From positions 930,001 through 994,000 of the forward strand of contig NZ_CTEI01000001.1 of NCBI RefSeq assembly GCF_001368815.1: a stretch of DNA of 64,000 bases, in the 5' to 3' direction. How positions within the stretch are numbered: the first letter of the stretch is position 1; every line of letters begins with the position of its first letter. A program made the position numbers and the translations under genes. Shown piece after piece: positions 1-7,704 of this stretch. Source of the DNA: Paraliobacillus sp. PM-2 (lineage in GTDB: Bacteria > Bacillota > Bacilli > Bacillales > Amphibacillaceae). The notes beneath the pieces were generated by a model that was given only the letters and a program-made list of their open reading frames with translations, was not told the DNA's origin and made no database searches.

Positions 1-560
1 AGTAAGAAAAATAAAATAAATGGAAAGGTCACAATAGATACAATCGTACTTGTAATTGTACTAGCAATACTTTGTATCCCTTGAAAACCATTAGAAATAT
101 AAGTTCCAATTAATTGTGGTAATTCACCTAATCTCTCCATTATCCAGTTATAACCCTCATCATAATATGGACCTAAAAAAGAATTCTGCACCCAATTTGT
201 CATGTTATCTCTAAGCTGTTTTAAGTAGTTTGGAAACGTTTGAACTAAATCTTTTATCTGCGCTTCGATAGCTGGAGCAGTTAACAAGATAATTCCAGTT
301 AAGGCACCACTAATAACGAGAATAAGAATGATAACTCCCCAAATTCTTTTAATCTTCAATTTCTCAAGCAAGTCTACAATTGGGTTTAATAAATAGTAAG
401 CTATAAATGCTAAAATTACTGGTGGTGCTATGGTAGATAATATGACCTTAAGTGGATAAAAGATAAAAGAAATTTGAGTATAAATATATATGGTAATGCC
501 AACCAAAATGAGAAAAGCTAATATGTAAAAATATTCTTTCCACCAATTAATCTTAAAAAT
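1..560 (-). CDS. AI-2E family transporter (partial, abnormal start)
   Basis: The reading frame stays open to the window edge for about 186 codons. It encodes a membrane protein beginning with residues like KINWWKEYFYILAFL, then further hydrophobic spans, a PxxEAQIKDLVQTFP-type amphipathic stretch and a WVQNSF segment. This is the N-terminal layout of AI-2E/YubA-type permeases, which are associated with export of small molecules or ions. The start is odd. The only nearby ATG (577..575, MEEQNK) is in another frame and runs into a stop, while the transporter frame has no ATG, GTG or TTG. A GGAGGA motif lies 9 nt before an ATT codon at 560, which I provisionally use. Either an ATT start or a one-base deletion after MEEQNK fits. 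The family call is good; the start is uncertain. Confidence 0.7.
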   Translation of the reverse strand, partial: MFKINWWKEYFYILAFLILVGITIYIYTQISFIFYPLKVILSTIAPPVILAFIAYYLLNPIVDLLEKLKIKRIWGVIILILVISGALTGIILLTAPAIEAQIKDLVQTFPNYLKQLRDNMTNWVQNSFLGPYYDEGYNWIMERLGELPQLIGTYISNGFQGIQSIASTITSTIVSIVTFPFILFFL

Positions 561-685
561 TTATTTTGTTCCTCCATTTAACATACCCCCTTTAAAGGTA
601 ATATACCATTTCTTTTTATGTACCCCTATTGTTGAATAAAAAAACCTGACATAAGGGATACGCTTATAGACCCTGGTTATGGAGG

Positions 686-751
686 TCAGAATGGTAAATC
701 TTCATCTTCTATCTCAATTACAGGTTTATTGTTGTTTGAAAAAGGACCCCT
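686..751 (-). pseudogene. Relic of single-stranded DNA-binding protein C-terminal tail
   Basis: A 21-codon open stretch between two stops, with no start codon, reads GPFSNNNKPVIEIEDEDLPF before TGA. The acidic tail ending in DLPF, preceded by a G/N/P/F-rich linker and a KPxxI block, is the hallmark of bacterial SSB C-termini (usually DDDLPF), which recruit replication and repair proteins. No OB-fold is found upstream in any frame, so this looks like the last remnant of an ssb gene. It could also be chance, because the match is short. Confidence 0.4.
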
Positions 752-891
752 TTATTTCAAAAATTGTCCATTAGACTTGCTGTGAGCTAATTAATTCATA
801 TTCTTCTTTCAACTAAAAAAAGAAACCTAGTACTTTGAAAAGACAGTTGTCTATTTCACTACTAAGTTCCTGATCATTGATTCCGTACTTT

Positions 892-1035
892 TTAGAACGG
901 ACCAAAAGTTCTTCGTCTAAAACCTCGACGAAAGCCACGTGCATACCCTGGTATAAATCCAGTTCCAAATCCACGTCTAAATCCGCGTCGATACACTGGT
1001 GTTGGACGAACAAAACGGGGTCCAAAAAACGGCAT
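892..1035 (-). CDS. 47-residue Arg/Gly/Phe-rich small protein
   Basis: A short frame begins ATG-CCG behind a strong GGAAGGGGGGATAGGA ribosome binding site. It encodes MPFFGPRFVRPTPVYRR followed by repeated RRGF, RGFG and ARGF units and ends RRTFGPF. About a quarter of the residues are arginine; there are no acidic residues, no cysteine and no signal peptide. I do not recognise a named family. Short GPR/GF-rich cationic peptides of this look occur in spore-forming Bacillaceae, but I would not assign a function. The longer overlapping frames on both strands lack ribosome binding sites and read as low-complexity shadows. Neighbours are the SSB-tail relic downstream and a HAD phosphatase upstream. 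Confidence 0.6.
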   Translation of the reverse strand: MPFFGPRFVRPTPVYRRGFRRGFGTGFIPGYARGFRRGFRRRTFGPF

Positions 1036-1200
1036 TCCTATCCCCCCTTCCTTACTTGTCATAGTTTATGAGCTAAAAAATGATCGGTATAGGTTGGGGG
1101 CTAGGTTTTACGATATTTTATTTAAATGGTGTAACCACTAGTACATTCGTTCAAATTTTTACAAGCGCTCAGCCTAATATCTAATTGACTCGCTAGGCGA

Positions 1201-1818
1201 TTACGCAAACACATCCAAAAGTTCATCAAACCGATCAATCACATGATCATACCTAGATACTTCACCAAACCCATATCGTGCATAAACGAACGGAATGCCG
1301 GCATATTCTGCTGCTTTTTGATCACCATTTGTGTCTCCAACATAAACTGGATGGTTCAGCTGATTTCTTTCTATGATTAATTTAATGTTGTCTCCTTTTG
1401 AAAGACCTGTTCTACCCGGGTTCTCATAATCAGAGAAATACTTCCCTAAATCATGATACTGATAAAAGGCTTCTATGTAACCATCTTGGCAATTACTTAC
1501 GATGTAAAGCTTATACTTTTTTGCTAAAGCCTTCAAAACGTTCTCCACGCCATCATATAATTGCCCGCCTTGTTTACTTAAATAACTGTTTTCAACTTCA
1601 CAACTTTCATTGAGTACTTTCTCCGCTACTTCCTTACCTATACTTGGTAATAATCTTTTGCCTAATTCTTGAAATGGTAACCCCATCGTCTGCTTTAAAT
1701 CATCTTTTGTTATTTCTTTGTCAATTTCATATTGATTGAGTACGTGATTCCACGCAAAAACGACAGTATCTCTTGAGTCCCATAAGGTACCATCCAAGTC
1801 AAAAATTATACTATCCAT
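1201..1818 (-). CDS. HAD family hydrolase (phosphoglycolate phosphatase-like)
   Basis: The 205-residue protein opens with DSIIFDLDGTLWDS, the HAD motif I with the nucleophile aspartate and the acid/base aspartate. Motif II serine/threonine follows in IVSNCQDG, a lysine in GLSKGDN, and motif IV in VGDTNGDQKAA. The alpha-helical cap inserted after motif I is that of the Gph/PpaX subgroup, which removes phosphate from phosphoglycolate, pyrophosphate or related small metabolites; the exact substrate cannot be read from sequence. Two ATGs lie near the start. The second is chosen because AAAGGAG sits 7 nt upstream of it, whereas the first is almost touching the ribosome binding site. It appears to be transcribed alone. 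Confidence 0.85.
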   Translation of the reverse strand: MDSIIFDLDGTLWDSRDTVVFAWNHVLNQYEIDKEITKDDLKQTMGLPFQELGKRLLPSIGKEVAEKVLNESCEVENSYLSKQGGQLYDGVENVLKALAKKYKLYIVSNCQDGYIEAFYQYHDLGKYFSDYENPGRTGLSKGDNIKLIIERNQLNHPVYVGDTNGDQKAAEYAGIPFVYARYGFGEVSRYDHVIDRFDELLDVFA

Positions 1819-2019
1819 TAACATTCTCCTTTATCCACATCCATTGGCTTTTTACCCGTGATAAGCATATTCATTTGGCTTAACAACGTTTATCCAACTA
1901 TAGTTTACTATACAATGGCCAATTAAAGTGAACAAAAACGAAAAAAGGCCCCCTAATACTCCAACAAACCTTAGTCGATTGGAAGTACCGGGCACCTTAT
2001 TTTTGGTTGATTTCATCAT

Positions 2020-2193
2020 CTAATTTAAATATACTGTCCCTTTAAATTGAATATCTACCTCTGATGAATGGGTTTTCATTGTTTTTTTTAGAAATTCTTT
2101 TGCTTGTGTCAATGCATCAAGCATTCCTTCTGCTTCAAATTTAACCTCTATTGGATTAAGAGGCGTTTGTAATAAGAAGATGTATTGTTTCAT
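2020..2193 (-). CDS. Small hypothetical protein (57 aa)
   Basis: A 57-codon frame starts MKQYIFLLQTPLNPIEVKF behind AGGTGG with an 8-nt spacer. An in-frame GTG four codons upstream overlaps the ribosome binding site and was not used. The protein alternates short beta-like segments (QYIFLLQTPLNPIEVKFEAE and VDIQFKGTVYLN) with one helix (LDALTQAKEFLKKTMK), which suggests a small alpha/beta fold. No signal, membrane segment or known motif is visible and I do not recognise the family. It stands alone with non-coding DNA on both sides. Confidence 0.6.
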   Translation of the reverse strand: MKQYIFLLQTPLNPIEVKFEAEGMLDALTQAKEFLKKTMKTHSSEVDIQFKGTVYLN

Positions 2194-2333
2194 GTTGTGA
2201 TCCACCTAGCATTTATAATTTATGAATATATAATATCACAAAAGGAAAACGCTTTCAACAATAAAATAGTATCTCTTTTAAGATAACTGTCTGTTTTTAG
2301 CTAAAAAAGGAGACTGCCTATCAGCAACAAACA

Positions 2334-2398
2334 AAAAAAGCACCTGATATCGTCAAATGACCATTTAGTCTTATTGACGTACCAGATACCTTTTGACA
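2334..2398 (-). terminator. Rho-independent terminator after the DUF2316-like gene
   Basis: On the minus strand a long imperfect stem (AGGTATCTGGTACGTCAA pairing, with G-U pairs, to TTTGACGATATCAGGTGC) is followed by a run of seven T. It begins about 10 nt after the stop of the gene ending at 2409. Confidence 0.65.
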
Positions 2399-2408
2399 TC
2401 ACGTTGTC

Positions 2409-2648
2409 TTACTGGGGATTACTGTTATAAGGCTTTTTGCCTTGCTCTATTAACTTCTCTTCCAAATAATTACGTAAGCGTGTTACGGCTTCTTCATCAG
2501 AGGTTGGACCTAATTTTATTGTCTCTTCGTACTGCTCATGACTGAAGGCTAGATCAGCCTGAATGACTTCTGGGGTTAGTCCAGCATGTTTAAAGTTCTC
2601 TCTTAGTTCTTTCGCCACATGCTTTTGTTGCGCGGGATCTACACTCAT
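2409..2648 (-). CDS. DUF2316-like small protein
   Basis: The 79-residue protein has a helical N-terminal half (KHVAKELRENFKHAGLTPE), a short helix-turn-helix-like middle (VIQADLAFSHEQYEETIKL) and a C-terminal segment TRLRNYLEEKLIEQGKKPY. This pattern, including the LRxYLxEKIxEQGKxP ending, matches what I know of the DUF2316 family of short Firmicutes proteins, whose role is unknown; DNA binding is possible because the middle resembles a degenerate helix-turn-helix. GGAGGTG precedes the ATG with a short spacer. It has its own terminator downstream and so is probably monocistronic. Confidence 0.65.
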   Translation of the reverse strand: MSVDPAQQKHVAKELRENFKHAGLTPEVIQADLAFSHEQYEETIKLGPTSDEEAVTRLRNYLEEKLIEQGKKPYNSNPQ

Positions 2649-2735
2649 TTTTTCACCTCCAAATTAAGTTATTCTCATTTTTCCCAACTATTTATTTTTT
2701 ACTAATGCGATCTAACATGATGAAAAGGATATTTA

Positions 2736-3009
2736 TTCGGCGAGTCGAGCGTTTTTCGGCGATATGTTCAATTATTCGGCGAACTGGAGCACTTTTCCGG
2801 CGATATGTTCAATTATTCGGCGAACTGGAGCGCTTTTTCGGCGATATGTTCAATTATTCGGCGAACTGGAGCACTTTTCCGGCGATACGCTCAATTAATT
2901 CGGCGAACTGGAGCACTTTTTCGGCGATACGCTCAATTATTCGGCGAACTGGAGCTCTGTTCCGGCGATACGCTCATTTATTCGGCGAACTCAACAATTA
3001 TTCAGCGAA
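2736..3009 (+). repeat. 41-bp tandem repeat (about 7 units)
   Basis: TTCGGCGA-type units recur at 2736, 2775, 2816, 2857, 2899, 2940, 2981 and 3001, giving steps of 39, 41, 41, 42, 41, 41 and 20 bases. Each unit has two half-motifs: TTCGGCGAACTGGAGC, then CTTTTCCGGCGATA followed by an A/T-rich GTTCAATTA linker. The array fills the 388-base gap between two genes and is richer in G+C than the DNA around it. Long plus-strand frames across it are produced by the repetition and lack a ribosome binding site. Confidence 0.9.
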
Positions 3010-3036
3010 CGCCGAATTAATTTCCGATCCGATTAT

Positions 3037-3801
3037 TCAAAGTTTGTTAATAAATTGTTTTACTAAATGATTGAATGCTACAGGATTTTTACTAGGAACT
3101 TGATGAAATGCATCTTCGACAAATGCGATATCCATATTAGCTTGCCTCTGATAAAATAATTTGTGATGATGAATCCAAGAGGTGCGTTCGCCGTATATTA
3201 GTAAGGTTGGGCACTGGATCGATGGAAGTTGGCTCACTTGATTATAATGATGCGTATCTAAGTAAAAACGCAGCCATATGACAGGATCCGTCTGAAGCAT
3301 GTGTTCATATAACTTTTGCTCATCTTCTAGATTGTTTGCATTGCTAAACGCTAAAATTTCGGCTAATTTGTTTGGATTCTTAACTACGATTCCCTCAGCA
3401 ATCCGGTACATCCACTCTAGTCCAACGGTATCGACCTTTGGATAAGCACCAGAAATAATTAAAGCTTTTACCATATTAGGATATTGCACGGTAAATGACT
3501 GTGCAATCACGCCACCTGCTGAATAGGCACACAGTATGACATCATCCAAATTTTCCTCTTCGATAATATGCTTAATCTCTTGCACATATTGCTCAATCAT
3601 CGTACACGGATGATTCATTTTTGCATTCGATTGTCCATGTCCACTAAGATCTGGAATAATCAATTGATAATGGTTTGCTAAGTCTCTTTGGTATTGAAAA
3701 ACAAGTCTTCCTAAACCAGGTGGATGAATAAATAAAATCGCTTCCCCGCTGCCAAATTTATCATAACATACATTCGTATTTTCAAAATGGACACATGGCA
3801 T
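3037..3801 (-). CDS. Alpha/beta hydrolase
   Basis: The 254-residue protein has the alpha/beta hydrolase plan: an oxyanion-loop HPPG at residues 26-29, the DLSGHGQS block at about 51, the nucleophile serine in CAYSAGG (Ser94), and a C-terminal histidine in DAFHQVP (His233). Length and motifs fit the esterase/haloperoxidase-like branch acting on small esters or similar substrates in the cytoplasm. The ATG lies one base after the stop of the upstream FAD/Rieske oxidoreductase, and its ribosome binding site (GAGGATC) is inside the end of that gene, so the two are almost certainly co-translated. The substrate is unknown. Confidence 0.85.
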   Translation of the reverse strand: MPCVHFENTNVCYDKFGSGEAILFIHPPGLGRLVFQYQRDLANHYQLIIPDLSGHGQSNAKMNHPCTMIEQYVQEIKHIIEEENLDDVILCAYSAGGVIAQSFTVQYPNMVKALIISGAYPKVDTVGLEWMYRIAEGIVVKNPNKLAEILAFSNANNLEDEQKLYEHMLQTDPVIWLRFYLDTHHYNQVSQLPSIQCPTLLIYGERTSWIHHHKLFYQRQANMDIAFVEDAFHQVPSKNPVAFNHLVKQFINKL

Positions 3802-3802
3802 A

Positions 3803-5335
3803 TTAATGATCCTCTAATTCCGAAGTATCATATTGTTCTAAAGGCTTGGTGGCAGGGCCTTCTAACACTTCTCCAACGATAGAAAAACGCGAACCATGAC
3901 AAGGGCAATCCCATGTTTGTTCATTTTGATTCCATTTCACTTCACAGCCCATATGCGTACAGGTTGTATCAACCGCATGTAATTCTTTGTTTTCATCACG
4001 ATATACGCCTACTTTGTTCATGCCTGCTAGTATAGTCGTAGCCTGTTCTTCACTTAGTTCTTCTACTTTGTTCATTGGTATAGCTAATTTACCACCAATC
4101 AGATGTTTTGCAGTTGTAGCATTCATCGCAATAAGCTTCTTGATGTCAGGATCACTATGGAAGCGTTGGGGTGAAAACAGATCCGTAAATGGATTTTGTT
4201 TATTTAAAATCGTATCCGTCATTACTTGTGCTGCAATAGTACCGTTTGTCATTCCCCATTTTCGATAACCAGTAGCAACATAGATATTCGGGGTTGATTT
4301 ACATAGTTTACCGATAAAAGGGACTTTATCTGTTGTTGTAAGGTCTTGTGCTGCCCATTGATTGATAAATGTATCTATCGTAACGTGTTGATTTGCAAAT
4401 GTCTCTAATTTTTGAAATGCTTCTTTTTGTTTACTTGCATGACCTGTACGATATCTCTCCCCACCAAAAAGCCAAAACTCTTGATCATTACTTTTAGTAA
4501 CTCTAACGGATCGAATAGGTTGTTCTGCGCTAATATACATACCACCTGGATACTTTTGTTTCGCTTTTGCAGCGATTAAATGGGAACGTTCCGCATACAT
4601 CCTAGCAAAATATAATCCATTAGTATCAAAGAAAGGAAAATGGGAAGCAATAACAACGTGCTTGGACTCAATCACGTGTCCTTGTTTTGTTACTACAGTT
4701 GGCTCACCTGAATTACTGTTTTTAATATCAACAGCAGGGCTTTGTTCAAATATGCGTATGTTGGTATTGTTAGATAATTCATGAATAAGCGCTGCTAGAT
4801 ACTTTATTGGATGGAATTGTGCTTGCTTGTCCATTTTTAATGCGATCTTCATGGGGATATCTAAAGGCATTTTCGTAACGATGGAACCAGGTATTCCTAA
4901 TAGCTGATAAGCATCTCCCTCTTTTTTAACTTTGTTTACATACCCCTCATCATTTGTGTAGACATAGGCATCCTCTTCAGAAAAATCACAGGCAATCTGC
5001 TGTTCCGTTATGATTTCTTTTATGTGGTTTAATGCCTTATTTTGTGCGTTGTAATAGTCTTTTGCTTTGTCTTTTCCAAGATGTTGGATCAGTTCATCAT
5101 AAATAAGTCCGTGTTGTGCGGTAATCTTTGCTGTTGTATGTCCTGTTGTGCCACTGATTAACTGATCAGCTTCCAGTAGTACCACATTGATATTTTCTTT
5201 TGCTAGCAGGTAGGCAGTCGTTATTCCAGTGATACCACCTCCAACAATCGTAACATCGGTTTCGATATCTTTTGATATAGGTGGAAATGATGCTACATTC
5301 GTGTTGTACCAATAGGACTCTTTTTTTATCGTCAT
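3803..5335 (-). CDS. FAD-dependent oxidoreductase with C-terminal Rieske domain
   Basis: The 510-residue protein begins with a dinucleotide-binding fold (GGGITG near residue 32, then LLEADQ) typical of DAO-type amine/amino-acid oxidoreductases, and contains ATGYRKWGMTNG in the FAD-binding C-terminal lobe. The last 60 residues form a Rieske 2Fe-2S domain: Cys459-x-His461 (CTHMGC) and Cys477-x-x-His480 (CPCHGS). Such DadA-Rieske fusions are common in Bacillaceae, but their substrate is not established. GGAGG precedes the ATG. It leads a two-gene unit with the alpha/beta hydrolase (1-base spacing). Nothing is truncated: both metal-ligand pairs and the FAD motif are intact. Confidence 0.9.
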   Translation of the reverse strand: MTIKKESYWYNTNVASFPPISKDIETDVTIVGGGITGITTAYLLAKENINVVLLEADQLISGTTGHTTAKITAQHGLIYDELIQHLGKDKAKDYYNAQNKALNHIKEIITEQQIACDFSEEDAYVYTNDEGYVNKVKKEGDAYQLLGIPGSIVTKMPLDIPMKIALKMDKQAQFHPIKYLAALIHELSNNTNIRIFEQSPAVDIKNSNSGEPTVVTKQGHVIESKHVVIASHFPFFDTNGLYFARMYAERSHLIAAKAKQKYPGGMYISAEQPIRSVRVTKSNDQEFWLFGGERYRTGHASKQKEAFQKLETFANQHVTIDTFINQWAAQDLTTTDKVPFIGKLCKSTPNIYVATGYRKWGMTNGTIAAQVMTDTILNKQNPFTDLFSPQRFHSDPDIKKLIAMNATTAKHLIGGKLAIPMNKVEELSEEQATTILAGMNKVGVYRDENKELHAVDTTCTHMGCEVKWNQNEQTWDCPCHGSRFSIVGEVLEGPATKPLEQYDTSELEDH

Positions 5336-5394
5336 GTTATAAAAACCTCCATCCTTTTTATTTATTATGAACGTACGGATACATAGGCATACAA

Positions 5395-5431
5395 AAAAAC
5401 TCTTTTTACACGGTGGTATAAAAAGAGTTTT
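5395..5431 (-). terminator. Terminator after the U32 gene pair
   Basis: AAAACTCTTTTTATAC pairs across CACC with GTGTAAAAAGAGTTTT, followed by T residues on the minus strand. It lies 10 bases after the stop at 5441. Confidence 0.8.
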
Positions 5432-5440
5432 GATTAGTAA

Positions 5441-6673
5441 CTATTTGCGTTTTCGCATCATATCATAATATTTTAATGGTTGATCGACTTTCACTTTCGT
5501 AATCATCATGGCATGTTTTGCTCGGTCAATGGACTCCCCGTTTTCATCCCAAATTTCCTCAATTGTCTGTTTGAAATGATAGAAATTAGGACCGAAAAAT
5601 TCTACTTCATCTCCGACACCAAAACTGTTTCGTTGTTGGATCGTGGCAATCTGAGTCGTCTCATCATACTCTAATACAAGGCCTGAAAAATCATATTTAG
5701 GAATACGAGCTGGTTTACCGAATAATTGATCCTTTTCAGTAGGTTCATTATAGTAAAATGCAGTCGTCAATGAACGTTGTGCCGCTTTCCATATTTCATC
5801 CACCCATTCCGGATTTAACTCAAAATGATCTGGATCTTCAAAATACGTATCAATAATTTTACGATATACGTTTACTACGGTAGCAACATAATGAATACTT
5901 TTCATTCGACCTTCAATTTTCAGGCTATCGACACCTAATGCTAATAGATCTGGCATATGTTCTACCATACTCAGGTCCTGAGAGCTCATGGTATAGGACT
6001 CGTCCGATTCGGCAGAAATATTTTCTGAACCTTCTGTACCATCTTCAAATAAATCGTATTTCCAACGACAAGATTGCGCACAACCACCTCTGTTCGCATC
6101 ACGTGCAGTCATATGATTCGATAATACACAACGCCCAGAATACGAAATACACATAGCACCGTGAATGAATGCTTCTAATTCGATGTCAACTTTTTCTTTC
6201 ATTTCCTTGATTTCTTCTAAGGATACTTCTCTTGCTAATACCACACGAGGAATACCTTCATTTTTCCAAAACTCCACTGTGCGCCAATTGGCAATCGAAG
6301 CCTGGGTACTAATATGAATCTCTAAATTGGGAGCTGCTTCTTTACAAGCGGTAATTAATGCTGGATCAGCTACAATCACTGCATCGATCCCTATCTCGTA
6401 TAACGCTTTGAAATATTCTTTTGCTCCATCTAAATTTTCATTGTGTGCGATGATGTTTGCTGCTACATAGACTTTCGCGCCATATTTTCTAGCAAATGCT
6501 ACGCCTTCTTCCATATCTTCATATGAAAAATTACCAGCCTTTGAACGAAGTCCGAACTGTTTACCGCCAATATACACAGCGTCTGCACCGTAATGAATAG
6601 CAAATTTTAATTTTTCTAAATTCCCTGCTGGAGCAAGTAACTCAGGTTTTGTTTTTGAATGTATGTCAGTCAT
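5441..6673 (-). CDS. yrrO: U32 family protein, tRNA U34 hydroxylation (YrrO/TrhP2-like)
   Basis: The 410-residue protein starts PELLAPAGNLEKLKFAIHYGADAVYIGG, the U32 N-terminal signature. It contains the cysteine-rich core SGRCVLS ... GGCAQSCRWKY that binds an Fe-S cluster in this family. B. subtilis YrrO, together with YrrN, is needed for prephenate-dependent 5-hydroxyuridine formation at the tRNA wobble position; the annotation as peptidase U32 is historical. It sits 16 bases after the YrrN-like gene, behind GAGGAG, and ends before a terminator, so the two form an operon. The usual upstream partner trmR (yrrM), which methylates ho5U to mo5U, is not next to it. Family assignment is firm, and the yrrO assignment is supported by length and pairing. 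Confidence 0.9.
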   Translation of the reverse strand: MTDIHSKTKPELLAPAGNLEKLKFAIHYGADAVYIGGKQFGLRSKAGNFSYEDMEEGVAFARKYGAKVYVAANIIAHNENLDGAKEYFKALYEIGIDAVIVADPALITACKEAAPNLEIHISTQASIANWRTVEFWKNEGIPRVVLAREVSLEEIKEMKEKVDIELEAFIHGAMCISYSGRCVLSNHMTARDANRGGCAQSCRWKYDLFEDGTEGSENISAESDESYTMSSQDLSMVEHMPDLLALGVDSLKIEGRMKSIHYVATVVNVYRKIIDTYFEDPDHFELNPEWVDEIWKAAQRSLTTAFYYNEPTEKDQLFGKPARIPKYDFSGLVLEYDETTQIATIQQRNSFGVGDEVEFFGPNFYHFKQTIEEIWDENGESIDRAKHAMMITKVKVDQPLKYYDMMRKRK

Positions 6674-6689
6674 GATTATACTCCTCTAG

Positions 6690-7616
6690 CTAATAGATCT
6701 GTTCTTTAAAATAGAATCCTGTACTTAATTTTCTATCTTCTGGTTGTATCGCATAAATACGTTGTTTAAATCCCGCCTTTTTCAATTCAAATTGCGTAGG
6801 ATCCGATAAATATGCGTCAATTGCTTCTTTGTATAATTGCGTGATTTCCACATGATAATCCATGGATTTCAAGATACCGTTAATACGAAGACCATGAATG
6901 TTAGCATCTAATATTAAAGGTAAATGATCAATCATACACAAGTCACCATCACTCATAATGTGTGTACCATTCACGTCTTCAAAAATCGGATAATGTGTAT
7001 CCTCTTCTTTACCTTGTGTGATATGCATGGCTTGCTGTTGATCATATGACTTATCAATGTGACGATAATAATTCGTAACTAATTTACGCTTAGATTGGAA
7101 GATACACGTCATTCCATGTACTTGAATATCTACTGGAAACGATACATTATCATTGATTTCTTTAATGGCATCAATAGCTAACTCATTGGAAAGAATCGCA
7201 CGACTAATTCCTTTTTGGTGCCAGTAATTCAATGTCACATAGTTCGTTGCTAATGTCTCAGGATTCCAAATAATTGGTATGTCAATTGAATAGGAGGCTA
7301 TAATCGTGAAAATGGAGGGATCTCCACAAATAATCCCGTCTACTTTTACAGATTCTAATTCCTTTAAATACGTTGGTAACGTTTCTAATACATCATTATG
7401 AAAAATAGCATTGGTCAAAATATATACTTTTGTTTCATTTTGATGGCAGTACACAGTTGCTGTTTTTATTTCTTCTAATGAAAAATCACCAGTGACCCGT
7501 AAGCCGTAGTTCTGATGACCAATCGTAATCGCATCCACTCCAACATCAATCAATTTCTCTACTTCTTTCATGTCTCTTGCAGTGGCGATTAACTCTGGTT
7601 GATAAGGTCTTTCCAT
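6690..7616 (-). CDS. yrrN: U32 family protein, tRNA U34 hydroxylation (YrrN/TrhP1-like)
   Basis: The 308-residue protein shares the U32 N-terminal pattern (PELIATARDMKEVEKLIDVG, then DAITIGHQNYGLR) and an HGMTCIFQSKR core in which the cysteine pattern is reduced compared with its partner. This is expected for the shorter YrrN-type subunit. It is the first gene of the pair with the YrrO-like gene and probably acts with it in wobble-uridine hydroxylation of tRNA. Its C-terminal region (STGFYFKEQIY) aligns in character with the end of the partner's core domain. Upstream lies a non-coding gap and then the P1 peptidase, so transcription may start just before this gene. Confidence 0.85.
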   Translation of the reverse strand: MERPYQPELIATARDMKEVEKLIDVGVDAITIGHQNYGLRVTGDFSLEEIKTATVYCHQNETKVYILTNAIFHNDVLETLPTYLKELESVKVDGIICGDPSIFTIIASYSIDIPIIWNPETLATNYVTLNYWHQKGISRAILSNELAIDAIKEINDNVSFPVDIQVHGMTCIFQSKRKLVTNYYRHIDKSYDQQQAMHITQGKEEDTHYPIFEDVNGTHIMSDGDLCMIDHLPLILDANIHGLRINGILKSMDYHVEITQLYKEAIDAYLSDPTQFELKKAGFKQRIYAIQPEDRKLSTGFYFKEQIY

Positions 7617-7704
7617 ACTTTCACCTCAAAATTGCAGTCTACTGTTTATTATGGATAAAAATAAAAAATAATCAGTGACAAAAATCACAATTAAACATAC
7701 TTTT

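Noticed and set aside
691-774. Plus-strand 27-codon frame behind GGAGG
   Set aside because: The ribosome binding site is good but the peptide has no recognisable feature and lies antisense to the SSB-tail relic; not enough to call a gene.
813-1071. Two overlapping frames (70 and 64 codons) on opposite strands across the RG-rich gene
   Set aside because: Neither has a ribosome binding site. Both are alternative readings of the RRGF/RGFG codon repeats, and the 892-1035 frame has the strong site.
2705-3070. Repetitive plus-strand proteins of 121 and 71 codons with FNYSANWS / RRTGALFRRYAQL repeats
   Set aside because: They arise from the 41-bp DNA repeat read in different frames (41 is not a multiple of 3, so repeats switch frame) and lack a ribosome binding site.
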